Source: Rhodoferax sp.
Lineage (GTDB): Bacteria; Pseudomonadota; Gammaproteobacteria; Burkholderiales; Burkholderiaceae_C
Reading direction: 5' to 3'
NCBI RefSeq assembly: GCF_028714215.1
Contig: NZ_JAQTMS010000003.1
Coordinates: 1-64,000, forward strand
DNA: 64,000 bases
Shown here: piece by piece, positions 9,051 through 16,842 of the stretch
Layout: every line of letters begins with the position of its first letter
How positions within the stretch are numbered: position 1 is the stretch's first letter
The notes under the pieces: generated by a model
Seen by the model: the letters and a program-made list of their open reading frames with translations, nothing else
The model's database searches: none
Told to the model about the DNA's origin: nothing
Translations under genes and position numbers: made by a program

Positions 9051-9723
9051 GCAATCCAACCAGGTAACCGACGCCGCGCACCGTATGCAGCAAGGCGGGG
9101 CTGAACCCTTTGTCGATCTTGTTGCGCAGCCGGCTGATTTGAACGTCGATGACGTTCGTCTTGGGATCGAAATGAAAATCCCAAACCGCCTCCAAAAGCA
9201 TGGTCCGTGTCACTACCTGCCCCTGATGCCGCACCAGATATTCGAGCAGGCGAAACTCCCTCGGCTGCAAGGCAATCGACTGGCCCGAGCGCTCGACGCG
9301 GCGGCTTCTCAAATTGACTTTGAGATCGGCCACCTGGAGTTCGTCAACGTCCTCGCGTACGCCGGTGCGCCGCAGCAAGGCTTCGATGCGGGCCAGCAGT
9401 TCCGAGAAGGCAAAGGGTTTGGTCAGGTAGTCGTCCGCGCCACCGCGCAGTCCGCGCACCCGTTCATCCAGGCTGGCCAAGGCACTCAGGATCAGCACCG
9501 GTGTCTTGATGCCGGACTCCCGCAGAGTCCTGAGGATTGCCAGACCATCCATGTCGCCCGCAAGCATGCGGTCAACAATCATCAGATCCCAGGGTTCATT
9601 TTTTGCAAGATGCAAGCCCTCCAGGCCATCCGCGCAGTGCGCCGCCGAGTAGCCGCTTTCCTGCAAGCCCTTGCACAGATAACGGGCCGTATCGGCTTCA
9701 TCCTCAATCACCAGAACACGCAT
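9043..9723 (-). CDS. OmpR/PhoB-family response regulator
   Basis: 226 residues. The receiver domain has the acidic pocket (IEDEAD), phospho-acceptor Asp51 (MIVDRML) and Lys102 (LTKPF). The C-terminal winged helix (about 125-222) has the ISRLRNKIDKG recognition-helix style and HTVRGVGYLV ending of the CusR/CzcR/QseB type. The start is the ATG at 9721-9723; the frame continues upstream through the inverted-repeat element to 9912, but that part shows no receiver homology. It is upstream of, and overlapping with, the kinase gene. The pair precedes the cytochrome-barrel operon on the same strand with a 238-bp gap, so that operon is its likeliest target. The inverted-repeat element (9770-10041) sits immediately upstream and occupies the place of the native promoter. 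Confidence 0.92.
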   Translation of the reverse strand: MRVLVIEDEADTARYLCKGLQESGYSAAHCADGLEGLHLAKNEPWDLMIVDRMLAGDMDGLAILRTLRESGIKTPVLILSALASLDERVRGLRGGADDYLTKPFAFSELLARIEALLRRTGVREDVDELQVADLKVNLRSRRVERSGQSIALQPREFRLLEYLVRHQGQVVTRTMLLEAVWDFHFDPKTNVIDVQISRLRNKIDKGFSPALLHTVRGVGYLVGLRD

Positions 9724-9769
9724 ATTCACGATCACTGTGACGCAGCAACGCTCAGGTGAACGGCTCTCA

Positions 9770-10041
9770 AGAACTTGTCCGTAAATAACTGGAGGTCGCG
9801 TTGGGACGCAATCGGGATGAGTTGCCCGCCAACATTTCGCAGCATGGGCTGCCTGCCCATGCAAGGAATTTGGTGAGCAAATCGCCCGATTTCGACCCAA
9901 CCCTGCGGGCAAAAGGATTTTCGGGCGGTCTGCTTCGTTACAAAATCAGCCAAGGCAGCCAGCCTTGGCTTGGATTTTGCGCCTCGCATTCCATCCCGAA
10001 AATTCATTTGCGCGGCCCCCAGTTATTTACGGACAAGTTCT
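9770..10041. mobile_element. 272-bp inverted-repeat element (MITE-like)
   Basis: Perfect 23-bp terminal inverted repeats at 9770-9792 and 10019-10041 (outer bases AGAACTTGTCCGTAAATAAC). Weaker complementarity continues another 8 bp inward with two mismatches, and an internal TCGGGATG is mirrored near each end. No transposase is encoded. The only sizeable frame inside (minus strand, reading MNFRDGMRGAKSKP near its start) has no family I can name. No clear target-site duplication is visible in the flanks. This is the build of a non-autonomous miniature element mobilised by an absent transposase. The first 13 bases of the terminus recur alone at 43378-43390 after msbA. The stretch 9724-10039 contains no other supportable gene. 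Confidence 0.7.
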
Positions 10042-10489
10042 AAGCCGTGTCTGCCGACTGGGAAAGTTTCAGACCCAGTTTAAGGAGCGTCCAGTTCAGC
10101 TTGGAAACCGAATAAAACGGTCTGGTCGGCCACGCGACATTGTGTACGGGTTGGCCTTTCACAAGGGCCAAGGTGATCGATTTTGCGGCCTCCGGACCGG
10201 CTGGACAGGTCCAGTTGCGGCCGTCCTGGATCACGCATTGGCTGAGCTTGGCGGATGGTTCGGGCGAACCCAAGACCCAGAACAGAACCTCGCCACGGTT
10301 CTTCAAAGCCCGATAACGGTAGCGCGCGGCAGCGCTCAGTTGTCCGCTACAGCGGTTGCCTGCCCAGGCGCCATTGACACATTCAACGGTGTACACCGTG
10401 CGCTCGCTTTGCAGCGTGACTCTATCAGTGCCCCAAACGAAGGGAACAAGGACAACGACACCGGCAGCAAGAACCCATTTAACTATCAA
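10040..10489 (-). CDS. Hypothetical secreted protein
   Basis: 149 residues, no family recognised. It begins with a hydrophobic helix (residues 3-20) that is a signal peptide or anchor. The mature part has four cysteines (in VECVNGAW, NRCSG, SQCVIQD and WTCPAG), which could pair as two disulfides in the periplasm. The start is TTG at 10487-10489 with GAGG 8 bp upstream; no ATG is available nearby. The stop codon TAG (10040-10042) lies on the outer edge of the inverted-repeat element, so the present C-terminus may have been set by that insertion. It is the distal gene after fdhD (62 bp gap) and could be a read-through member of the formate dehydrogenase operon. Function unknown. Confidence 0.6.
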   Translation of the reverse strand: MIVKWVLAAGVVVLVPFVWGTDRVTLQSERTVYTVECVNGAWAGNRCSGQLSAAARYRYRALKNRGEVLFWVLGSPEPSAKLSQCVIQDGRNWTCPAGPEAAKSITLALVKGQPVHNVAWPTRPFYSVSKLNWTLLKLGLKLSQSADTA

Positions 10490-10551
10490 TCTTTTAACCT
10501 CAAACCGAAACGACCCCGCATTCTCGCACCAAGCAATGACAGCGCCCGGAC

Positions 10552-11385
10552 TCAGCCGCTGGAACGCAAGCCGCGATCAGCCAGTTCCGGCTGCAGTTGC
10601 AGACGCTCTGCGCCCGTGTAGCAAAGAAAACGCTTGTTGGTGGCCCGGCCAATCGCGCACAAACCCAGCCGCTGCGCCACTTGGTGGCCCATCTGGGTTA
10701 TGCCGCTGCGCGATACCACAATCGGCACCCCCATTTGCGCCGACTTGATCACCATCTCGCTGGTCAATCGACCGGTCGTGTAGAACACTTTGTCGGTGCC
10801 CTCCATGTCCTGCAGCCACATCCAGCCGGCAATCGTGTCGATGGCATTGTGGCGCCCTACATCTTCCACAAACAGCAGCATCTCCTCGGCCCGAAACAGG
10901 GCGCAGCCATGCACCGAACCGGCTGATTTGTAGGTGCTCTCCTGCTGCCGGATGACGTTGACAATGCCGTACAACTGCGATTGCGTCAGGGTGGCCGACG
11001 GCAGCACCAGTTGGTCCACTTCATCCATCAGGTCACCAAACACGCTGCCCTGGCCGCAGCCGGTGGTAACAACTCGCTTGGCGGTGCGTGCGCGAAGGTC
11101 GGAAATGCCACGGCGCGTTTTCACGGCGGCCGCGCCTACGTCCCAGTCGACCGTGATGGATTCGACTTCCCGCGGCGACCGCACCAGGCGCTGATTGCGC
11201 AGGAAACCCAGTACCAGCAATTCCGGTTCGGCACCCAGGGTCATCAGTGTCACCAACTCACGCTTGTCGACATAGACGGTAAGAGCCCGCTCGGCCGGGA
11301 CAGAGACGCTGGAGAGCTCGCCAAATTCGTTGACCGCGCTAACCTCCTGCGTCAGGGGCGCGCGGGCCTGGGTCAGATAAGGCAA
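10552..11385 (-). CDS. fdhD: Formate dehydrogenase accessory sulfurtransferase FdhD
   Basis: About 277 residues. FdhD passes sulfur from a cysteine desulfurase to the molybdenum cofactor of formate dehydrogenases. Family landmarks: VNEFGELSSVSVPAERALTVYVD at the N-terminus, the catalytic loop TTGCGQGS, the SVHGCALF segment, EDVGRHNAIDTIAG and the YTTGRLTSEMV helix. The usual CxxC (two cysteines in the loop of E. coli FdhD) is reduced here to one cysteine, CGQG. No ATG is well placed. The frame stays open through the upstream gene, and I chose TTG at 11383-11385 just after that gene's stop, so the start is uncertain. Two formate dehydrogenases in this window need FdhD and no second copy is visible, so it may serve both. 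Confidence 0.88.
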   Translation of the reverse strand: MPYLTQARAPLTQEVSAVNEFGELSSVSVPAERALTVYVDKRELVTLMTLGAEPELLVLGFLRNQRLVRSPREVESITVDWDVGAAAVKTRRGISDLRARTAKRVVTTGCGQGSVFGDLMDEVDQLVLPSATLTQSQLYGIVNVIRQQESTYKSAGSVHGCALFRAEEMLLFVEDVGRHNAIDTIAGWMWLQDMEGTDKVFYTTGRLTSEMVIKSAQMGVPIVVSRSGITQMGHQVAQRLGLCAIGRATNKRFLCYTGAERLQLQPELADRGLRSSG

Positions 11386-11390
11386 GCGGC

Positions 11391-11735
11391 TCAGGATTTC
11401 TTGGCCGCGGGGGCGCTGGAAGCCGGAGTCGTTACCGGACTCGCGGCGGCGGGGGCGTAAACAAAAGGCCCTGGATCGGCGCACGGCGCGGTGGCAACAG
11501 CCGGCCTGGTCTCCTTGCCGCCGGCCTTGGCGGTCTTGTAAAAATGGGCCGCCACCTTGTCCTGCGATTTGCACAGCAGATAGTTGTCGACTTTGCCGCT
11601 CCAGGCGGTCTTGGCAGCCGCTTCGGCCGCCTTGGCCTTGGCTTGGTCGGACGGAGCAGGCAGCTTGGCCATGGCAACGCCGCCGAACAAGAGCACACTG
11701 CCCATTGTCAATATTTGTTTCAGACTAATCTTCAT
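11391..11735 (-). CDS. Small Ala/Pro-rich periplasmic protein of the formate dehydrogenase locus
   Basis: 114 residues. A signal peptide (residues 1-23, ending AMA) is followed by a short conserved-looking core (AWSGKVDNYLLCKSQDKVAAHFYKT) and an Ala/Pro/Thr-rich tail ending in lysines. Two cysteines (in LLCKSQ and APCADPG) may form one disulfide. ATG at 11735 has GAGGAG at good distance. It lies 9 bp after the gamma-subunit gene and 5 bp before the FdhD frame, so it is part of the operon. I do not recognise a named family. Position suggests a periplasmic helper for the dehydrogenase, but nothing in the sequence proves it. Confidence 0.75.
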   Translation of the reverse strand: MKISLKQILTMGSVLLFGGVAMAKLPAPSDQAKAKAAEAAAKTAWSGKVDNYLLCKSQDKVAAHFYKTAKAGGKETRPAVATAPCADPGPFVYAPAAASPVTTPASSAPAAKKS

Positions 11736-11744
11736 GCAGACTCC

Positions 11745-12914
11745 TCATACTTGAACCGGCTGGCTGGCAGCGCCGCTTTGCGAGCGCTGCGCGGGTATTT
11801 TGCCGCTCTTGATGTCGGCAAGCCATAGCGCATGATGCTCCCTGGCCCAGGCCTCGTCCACATAACCGGTCTTCATGCCCTCGTAGGCGCCCTTGGTGCC
11901 CAGCGTACCCATGTAGATGTGACCCAAGAACATGCACAGCATCGCGATATTGGAGACCGCATGCACCATGTGGGCCACCTGCATGCTGGCGCGCTCGTAG
12001 ACCAAACCGGGCAGCAGCTTGTCCATGAACAAGCCGGACGCCACCACGATCAGACCGAGCACAAAGACGCCACCCCAATAGGTCACTTTCTCACCGGCAT
12101 TGAAGCGACCCGATTCGATTTCCTGGCCGGACAAAATGCCGCCGCCTTTGAGCATCCAGTTCAGGTCCCCCCGGGCCGGCAGGTTATCGCGCATGAAGGT
12201 TGCAATCACGATCAACAGGGACACCGTAAAGAGCGGCCCGGCAAAATTGTGCACGTTTTTCAAAACATAGGCCAACCAGCCAAACAAGGTGCTGCCCAGG
12301 ACCGGCAGCAGAAAGAATTTGCCAAAGGCCATCACCACACCGGAAATAGCCAGGACACTGAAAGCGATGGCGTTGGCCCAATGCGCGGAGCGCTCCAATG
12401 GCGTGAAGCGCTCGACCAAACGTCCGGTCGGTTCGTCTTTCACTTTCATGGGCCCTATGCGCCAGTGAAAAAGTGCGATCGCCACCAGCACAATCAGCAG
12501 CAAGGCCCCGCCGTAGGGAAGGATGATCCGGTTGCGCACCTGACGCCAGGCCTCGCCGGCATTGGTCAAACGCGAGCCTGGGTATTGCACATAGGGCTGA
12601 ATCAGGTTGCCGGCCTCGGGTGCCTCCGATTTGGGCAGGCTGCTGTAGCCGGTGACGCCGGAGCCGACCTGGCGCCACATCGGCGCATTGTTGCCGGGCT
12701 GCACCTTGGAGCGTTCGCCGTTGGTCTGCGTCGCATAACCCGGCTCACTGCTGGCATCGGGTTTCACATCCAGAATATTTTGACTCTGAACGGCCGGCAC
12801 AGCCGAGGCTGCCACCGCCACCAGCGGTGGATTGGGTCCAGGCGCCTTGCTTTGCGCCAGCACGCCAGAGCCCGCCAGCAGCAGCAACAGAGCAACAGAA
12901 AAGGCTTTGTTCAT
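11745..12914 (-). CDS. Formate dehydrogenase gamma subunit (cytochrome b556)
   Basis: 389 residues, longer than the roughly 210 of E. coli FdnI because of an N-terminal extension. A signal peptide (1-20), a low-complexity periplasmic stretch to about residue 125, one extra membrane helix (about 133-150), then the FdnI-like core from ERFTPLERSAHWANAIAF onward with four helices and the conserved histidines that hold two b hemes (HWAN, KNVHNFAGPLF, and HMVHAVSNIAM with GHIYMGT near the end). It passes electrons from the beta subunit to quinone in the membrane. GGAGG precedes the ATG at 12914. It is 13 bp downstream of the small lipoprotein gene. The extended N-terminal region is common in betaproteobacterial relatives, as I recall. 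Confidence 0.9.
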   Translation of the reverse strand: MNKAFSVALLLLLAGSGVLAQSKAPGPNPPLVAVAASAVPAVQSQNILDVKPDASSEPGYATQTNGERSKVQPGNNAPMWRQVGSGVTGYSSLPKSEAPEAGNLIQPYVQYPGSRLTNAGEAWRQVRNRIILPYGGALLLIVLVAIALFHWRIGPMKVKDEPTGRLVERFTPLERSAHWANAIAFSVLAISGVVMAFGKFFLLPVLGSTLFGWLAYVLKNVHNFAGPLFTVSLLIVIATFMRDNLPARGDLNWMLKGGGILSGQEIESGRFNAGEKVTYWGGVFVLGLIVVASGLFMDKLLPGLVYERASMQVAHMVHAVSNIAMLCMFLGHIYMGTLGTKGAYEGMKTGYVDEAWAREHHALWLADIKSGKIPAQRSQSGAASQPVQV

Positions 12915-12927
12915 GCGAGCCTCCTGC

Positions 12928-13149
12928 TCAGTTCATCCGACCGTAATCGTTCTGACCCTGTTGCGTGCGGGCCTTCAACTGCGACTCCCAACTGACCTTG
13001 TCGCCCTGCTTCCAGCCCGCCGCGGCAAACCCCTTGCCGGTGCCGTTGTAAGGCGCCACATCCTTCGTCACGGCGCCCAGTGCCTGCGGCTTCTCGCCGC
13101 AAGCGCCGAGCAACGCTGCCAAGGCCACCAGCCAGATTGCGTGTTTCAT
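12928..13149 (-). CDS. Small lipoprotein between formate dehydrogenase beta and gamma genes
   Basis: 73 residues. A lipoprotein signal with lipobox LGAC at about residue 17 leaves a mature peptide of some 57 residues with the core YNGTGKGFAAAGWKQGDKVSWESQLKAR. Its ATG (13147-13149) overlaps the stop of the beta-subunit gene by 4 bp, so translation is coupled. No named family is recalled. The fixed place between beta and gamma genes suggests a structural or assembly partner of the complex at the periplasmic membrane face. This is inference from position. The gene is small, but the coupled start and lipobox make it convincing. Confidence 0.75.
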   Translation of the reverse strand: MKHAIWLVALAALLGACGEKPQALGAVTKDVAPYNGTGKGFAAAGWKQGDKVSWESQLKARTQQGQNDYGRMN

Positions 13150-13778
13150 GATTTGGCTCCCTCGGGTGCCACAACGCCCGGTTGCCCGGCCTGTTTGGAA
13201 CCGTAAGCAGTGCCCCAGCCCCACACTTCCGCGCCCTTGCCGCGCTTGAGCACACGGTTGCGGAAGATGTCGGCCACCACATCGCCGTCGCCGGCGATCA
13301 AGGCCTTGGTGGAACACATTTCGGCGCAGATCGGCAATTTGCCTTCGGCCAGGCGATTGCGGCCGTATTTTTCGAACTCGGCCTGGCTGCCATTGGCCTC
13401 CGGGCCACCGGCACAGAAGGTGCATTTGTCCATCTTGCCGCGCACGCCAAAAGTGCCTTGCGAGGGAAACTGCGGTGCACCGAACGGACAGGCGTAAGCG
13501 CAGTAGCCGCAGCCGATGCAGACATCCTTGTCGTGCAAGACCACCCCTTCATCGGTGCGGTAAAAACAGTTGACCGGGCAGACCGCCATGCACGGCGCAT
13601 CGCTGCAATGCATGCACGCCACCGAGATCGACTTCTCGCCCGGCACACCGTCGTTGAGGGTGACCACGCGGCGCCGATTGACACCCCAGGGCACCTCGTG
13701 CTCGTTCTTGCAAGCGGTCACGCAACCGTTGCACTCAATGCAACGCTCGGCGTCACAAACAAATTTCATACGGGCCAT
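13146..13778 (-). CDS. Formate dehydrogenase beta subunit (four 4Fe-4S clusters)
   Basis: 210 residues. Cysteine groups typical of FdnH/FdoH-type electron-transfer subunits: CDAERCIECNGC near residues 8-19, CMHCSDAPCMAVCP near 55-67, CIGCGYCAYACP near 87-98 and CTFC near 119-122 with a further pair (PICAEMCS) downstream, enough for four clusters. It carries electrons from the alpha-subunit molybdenum site to the cytochrome b subunit. Unlike E. coli FdnH (294 residues) it lacks the C-terminal membrane helix and ends soon after the last cluster. It has no signal peptide, so it should be co-exported with the Tat-tagged alpha subunit. GGAG precedes the ATG at 13778. Confidence 0.92.
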   Translation of the reverse strand: MARMKFVCDAERCIECNGCVTACKNEHEVPWGVNRRRVVTLNDGVPGEKSISVACMHCSDAPCMAVCPVNCFYRTDEGVVLHDKDVCIGCGYCAYACPFGAPQFPSQGTFGVRGKMDKCTFCAGGPEANGSQAEFEKYGRNRLAEGKLPICAEMCSTKALIAGDGDVVADIFRNRVLKRGKGAEVWGWGTAYGSKQAGQPGVVAPEGAKS

Positions 13779-13801
13779 ACAACTCTCCTCTAATCAGTTG
13801 A

Positions 13802-13847
13802 GGACAGAGCAAAATTGCTGCGCAATTCTTGGTCTGTCCCGCAAGGT
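13802..13847. repeat. REP-like palindromic repeat between fdh alpha and beta genes
   Basis: The 70-bp gap between the alpha stop and beta start holds GGACAGAGC, then an inner AATTGCTGCGCAATT palindrome, then CTGTCCCGCAAGG. The outer GGACAGA and TCTGTCC arms pair, so the transcript can fold into a two-part hairpin. The same outer elements (GGACAGAGC, GCTGCGC, CTGTCCCGCAAGG) occur in tandem at 46850-46964 in the end of maf, which shows a dispersed repeat family. Within the operon it could stabilise or partly terminate the upstream alpha message. Confidence 0.6.
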
Positions 13848-13848
13848 T

Positions 13849-16809
13849 TCATGCTTTTTCGACGTTGCAAACGGTCGTCTTGGTCTCTTGCATCATGGTC
13901 ACGGAGTCATAACCGTAAGTGGTCGCGGTATTGATGGCCTCGCCGCGCACGATGGGCGCCGCACCATTGGGGTAATAAGCCAGCATGTCAACGCCCTGCC
14001 AGCGCCCCGAGAAGTGAAACGGCATGAACACGGTGTCTGCTCCGACCCGTTCCGTCACCATCGCCTGGACATTCAGGCGAGCGCCGGTAGGGGTGGAGAC
14101 CCAGGCCCGCTCGCCATTGCGAATGCCTTTGGCCGCCGCCACCTTGGGGTTGATCTCGATGAACATCTCCTGCTGCAACTCGGCCAGCCACGGATTGGAG
14201 CGGGTTTCCTCGCCGCCGCCTTCGTACTCGACCAGGCGACCCGAGGTCATGATGAAGGGGAACTTCTCGTGCACCTTGTCGGCGATGTTCTTTTGCTGGA
14301 CCGTCTTGTACAGTGTCGGCAAACGCCAGAACGCTTTCTTGTCGTCATGCGTCGGGTACTTGGCCACCAGGTCGGGCCGGATACCGTACAAAGGCTCCCG
14401 GTGCTGCGGAATGGCGTCCGGGAAGTTCCACACCACGGCGCGCGCCTTGGCATTGCCAAAGGGATGGCAGCCATGTACTTTCAGGACCACGCGCTGGATG
14501 CCGCCCGACAGATCGGTCTTCCAGTTCTTGCCTTCCGCCGCCTTCTTCTCGGCTTCCGTGAGGTCGTCCCACCAGCCCAGTTTCTTCAGCAGCACATGAT
14601 CGAACTCGGGGTAGCCGGTGGTGATGTCGGCACCCAGGGAATGCGAACCGTCCTCGGCCAGCAGATTGACGCCTTCGCGCTCGACCCCGAAATTGGCGCG
14701 GAAGTTGCCGCCGCCGTCCATCACGTGCTTGGAGGTGTCGTACAGATTGGGCGAGCCCGGGTGCTTGAGTTCCGGCTTGCCGTAGCAAGGCCAGGGCAGA
14801 CCGAAGTAATCGCCGGTGAAGTCATAGCCGGTCTGCTTGTCGGTACCGCCTTTGGCCCGGAGCGTCTTGACGTCAAACAGATGCATGTTGCGCATGTGCG
14901 CCTTCAGCCGTTCCGGGCTTTGGCCGGTATAGCCAATGGTCCACATCGAGGCGTTGATCTCGCGCAGAATGTCCTCCGGCACCGGCTCATCCAGGCCCTT
15001 GACTTTCTGCATCTTGTAGTTCTTGGACAACTCCTTGCCAAAGCCCAGCTTGTCGGCAAACTGCTGCATGATCATGTGGTCGGTGCGGCTTTCCCACAGC
15101 GGCTCTATCACTTTCTCACGCCATTGCAGGGAACGGTTGGAGGCCGTTACCGAGCCGCTGGTTTCGAACTGGGTGGCGGCCGGCAACAGATACACCGCGC
15201 GGTTCGGGTTGAGGTCCTCCGGCTTGCCGGGCATTGCCGCCATGGCCGCCGTGGCCGATGGATAGGGGTCAACCACCACCAGCAAATCGAGCTTGTCCAT
15301 GGCGCGCTTCATCTCCAGTCCCCGGGTCTGGGAATTGGGTGAGTGGCCCCAGTAGAAGCCGCCGCGCAGATTGGAATCCTGGTCGATCAACTCGTTTTTC
15401 TCCAGCACACCATCGATCCAGCGCGACACCGTAATGCCGGGCTTGCTCATCATGGCGGGTGACGAAAAGCGGCCTTTGATCCATTCGAAATCGACCCCCC
15501 AGACCTTGGCAAAATGCTTCCAGGAGCCTTCCACGATGCCGAAGTAACCGGGCAGCGAGTCAGGGTTCGGACCGACATCGGTGGCACCCTGCACGTTGTC
15601 GTGGCCGCGGAAGATATTGGTACCGCCACCGGACTTGCCGACATTGCCCAGCGCCAGTTGCAGGATGCAGGAAGCCCGCACCATGGCATTGCCAATGGTG
15701 TGCTGGGTTTGTCCCATGCACCAGACCAGGGTGCTGGGCCGGTTCTCGCTCATCAAGGTGGCGACGCGCAACACCTGCGCCTCCGCGACACCGCAGGCTT
15801 CTTCGACCTTGTCCGGCGTCCACTTGGCCAGCACCTCTTCCTTGACCTTCTCCATGCCATAGACACGGTCATTGATGTACTTCTTGTCTTCCCAACCATT
15901 CTTGAAGACGTGGTACAGCACACCGAACAGGAACGGAATATCGGAACCCGAGCGAATCCGCACATACTCGTCGGCCTTGGCCGCGGTACGGGTAAAGCGC
16001 GGGTCCACCACAATCATCTTGGTGCCGCCCTCCTTGGCGTGCAACATGTGCAGCAGGCTCACCGGATGCGCCTCGGCGGCGTTCGAGCCGATGTACAGCG
16101 CACACTTGCTGTTCTGCATGTCGTTGTACGAATTGGTCATGGCGCCATAACCCCAGGTATTGGCGACGCCGGCCACGGTGGTGGAGTGGCAGATGCGGGC
16201 CTGGTGGTCGCAGTTGTTGCTGCCCCAAAGGCTGACGAATTTGCGCAGCAGGTAGGCCTGCTCGTTGTTGTGCTTGCTGGAGCCGACCCAGTAAATGGAG
16301 TCCGGACCACTGGCCTTGCGCAAGTCCATCAGCCTGGCGCTGATTTCGGTCAACGCGGTGTCCCAACTGATGCGCTGATACTTGCCGTTGACCAGTTTCA
16401 TCGGGTAGCGCAGCCGGAACTCGCCGTGCCCGTGCTCGCGCAGGGCGGCACCCTTGGCGCAATGGGAACCGAGGTTGATCGGGGAATCAAACACCGGCTC
16501 CTGGCGCACCCAGACGCCGTTCTCCACCACCGCATCAACGGCGCAACCGACCGAACAATGGGTGCAAACGGTGCGCCTGATCTCGATCTTGCCGTCACCC
16601 AGCGCCACGCTGCCCGGTGCGGCGTTAGCCTTTTTCACCAGCGTCAGTTGCGAAGCCGCAATGCCGACGCCAACACCCAGGCCAGAGCGTCGCAGAAAGG
16701 CGCGCCGGTCCATGGTCGGCAAGGCTTGCGACAAACCACGGCGCAAACTGTGCGAAAAAGGGGAATGGGCCACTGAGCCAGCGGTGCCCGACTTCTTGGT
16801 TAACAACAT
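13849..16809 (-). CDS. Formate dehydrogenase alpha subunit, molybdopterin, Tat-exported
   Basis: 986 residues. Periplasmic catalytic subunit oxidising formate to CO2. A twin-arginine signal (DRRAFLRRSG, Arg35-Arg36) is followed by the 4Fe-4S ligands Cys82, Cys85, Cys89 and Cys117 and the bis-MGD oxidoreductase domains. The active-site residue is Cys207 in ARICHSTTVAG, where E. coli FdnG has selenocysteine, so this is a Cys-type enzyme with no in-frame TGA. His208 of the catalytic C-H pair is present. The ATG at 16809 has GGAG 6 bp upstream; a start five codons earlier has no such support. It is 33 bp after the Tat-target peptide gene and 70 bp before the beta gene. Metal (Mo or W) cannot be decided from sequence. 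Confidence 0.95.
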   Translation of the reverse strand: MLLTKKSGTAGSVAHSPFSHSLRRGLSQALPTMDRRAFLRRSGLGVGVGIAASQLTLVKKANAAPGSVALGDGKIEIRRTVCTHCSVGCAVDAVVENGVWVRQEPVFDSPINLGSHCAKGAALREHGHGEFRLRYPMKLVNGKYQRISWDTALTEISARLMDLRKASGPDSIYWVGSSKHNNEQAYLLRKFVSLWGSNNCDHQARICHSTTVAGVANTWGYGAMTNSYNDMQNSKCALYIGSNAAEAHPVSLLHMLHAKEGGTKMIVVDPRFTRTAAKADEYVRIRSGSDIPFLFGVLYHVFKNGWEDKKYINDRVYGMEKVKEEVLAKWTPDKVEEACGVAEAQVLRVATLMSENRPSTLVWCMGQTQHTIGNAMVRASCILQLALGNVGKSGGGTNIFRGHDNVQGATDVGPNPDSLPGYFGIVEGSWKHFAKVWGVDFEWIKGRFSSPAMMSKPGITVSRWIDGVLEKNELIDQDSNLRGGFYWGHSPNSQTRGLEMKRAMDKLDLLVVVDPYPSATAAMAAMPGKPEDLNPNRAVYLLPAATQFETSGSVTASNRSLQWREKVIEPLWESRTDHMIMQQFADKLGFGKELSKNYKMQKVKGLDEPVPEDILREINASMWTIGYTGQSPERLKAHMRNMHLFDVKTLRAKGGTDKQTGYDFTGDYFGLPWPCYGKPELKHPGSPNLYDTSKHVMDGGGNFRANFGVEREGVNLLAEDGSHSLGADITTGYPEFDHVLLKKLGWWDDLTEAEKKAAEGKNWKTDLSGGIQRVVLKVHGCHPFGNAKARAVVWNFPDAIPQHREPLYGIRPDLVAKYPTHDDKKAFWRLPTLYKTVQQKNIADKVHEKFPFIMTSGRLVEYEGGGEETRSNPWLAELQQEMFIEINPKVAAAKGIRNGERAWVSTPTGARLNVQAMVTERVGADTVFMPFHFSGRWQGVDMLAYYPNGAAPIVRGEAINTATTYGYDSVTMMQETKTTVCNVEKA

Positions 16810-16842
16810 GAAAGTCTCCAACAACGGTGTGATGGCGGGGAA

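Noticed and set aside
13849-16809. Selenocysteine in the formate dehydrogenase alpha subunit
   Set aside because: The catalytic position is a Cys codon and there is no in-frame TGA.
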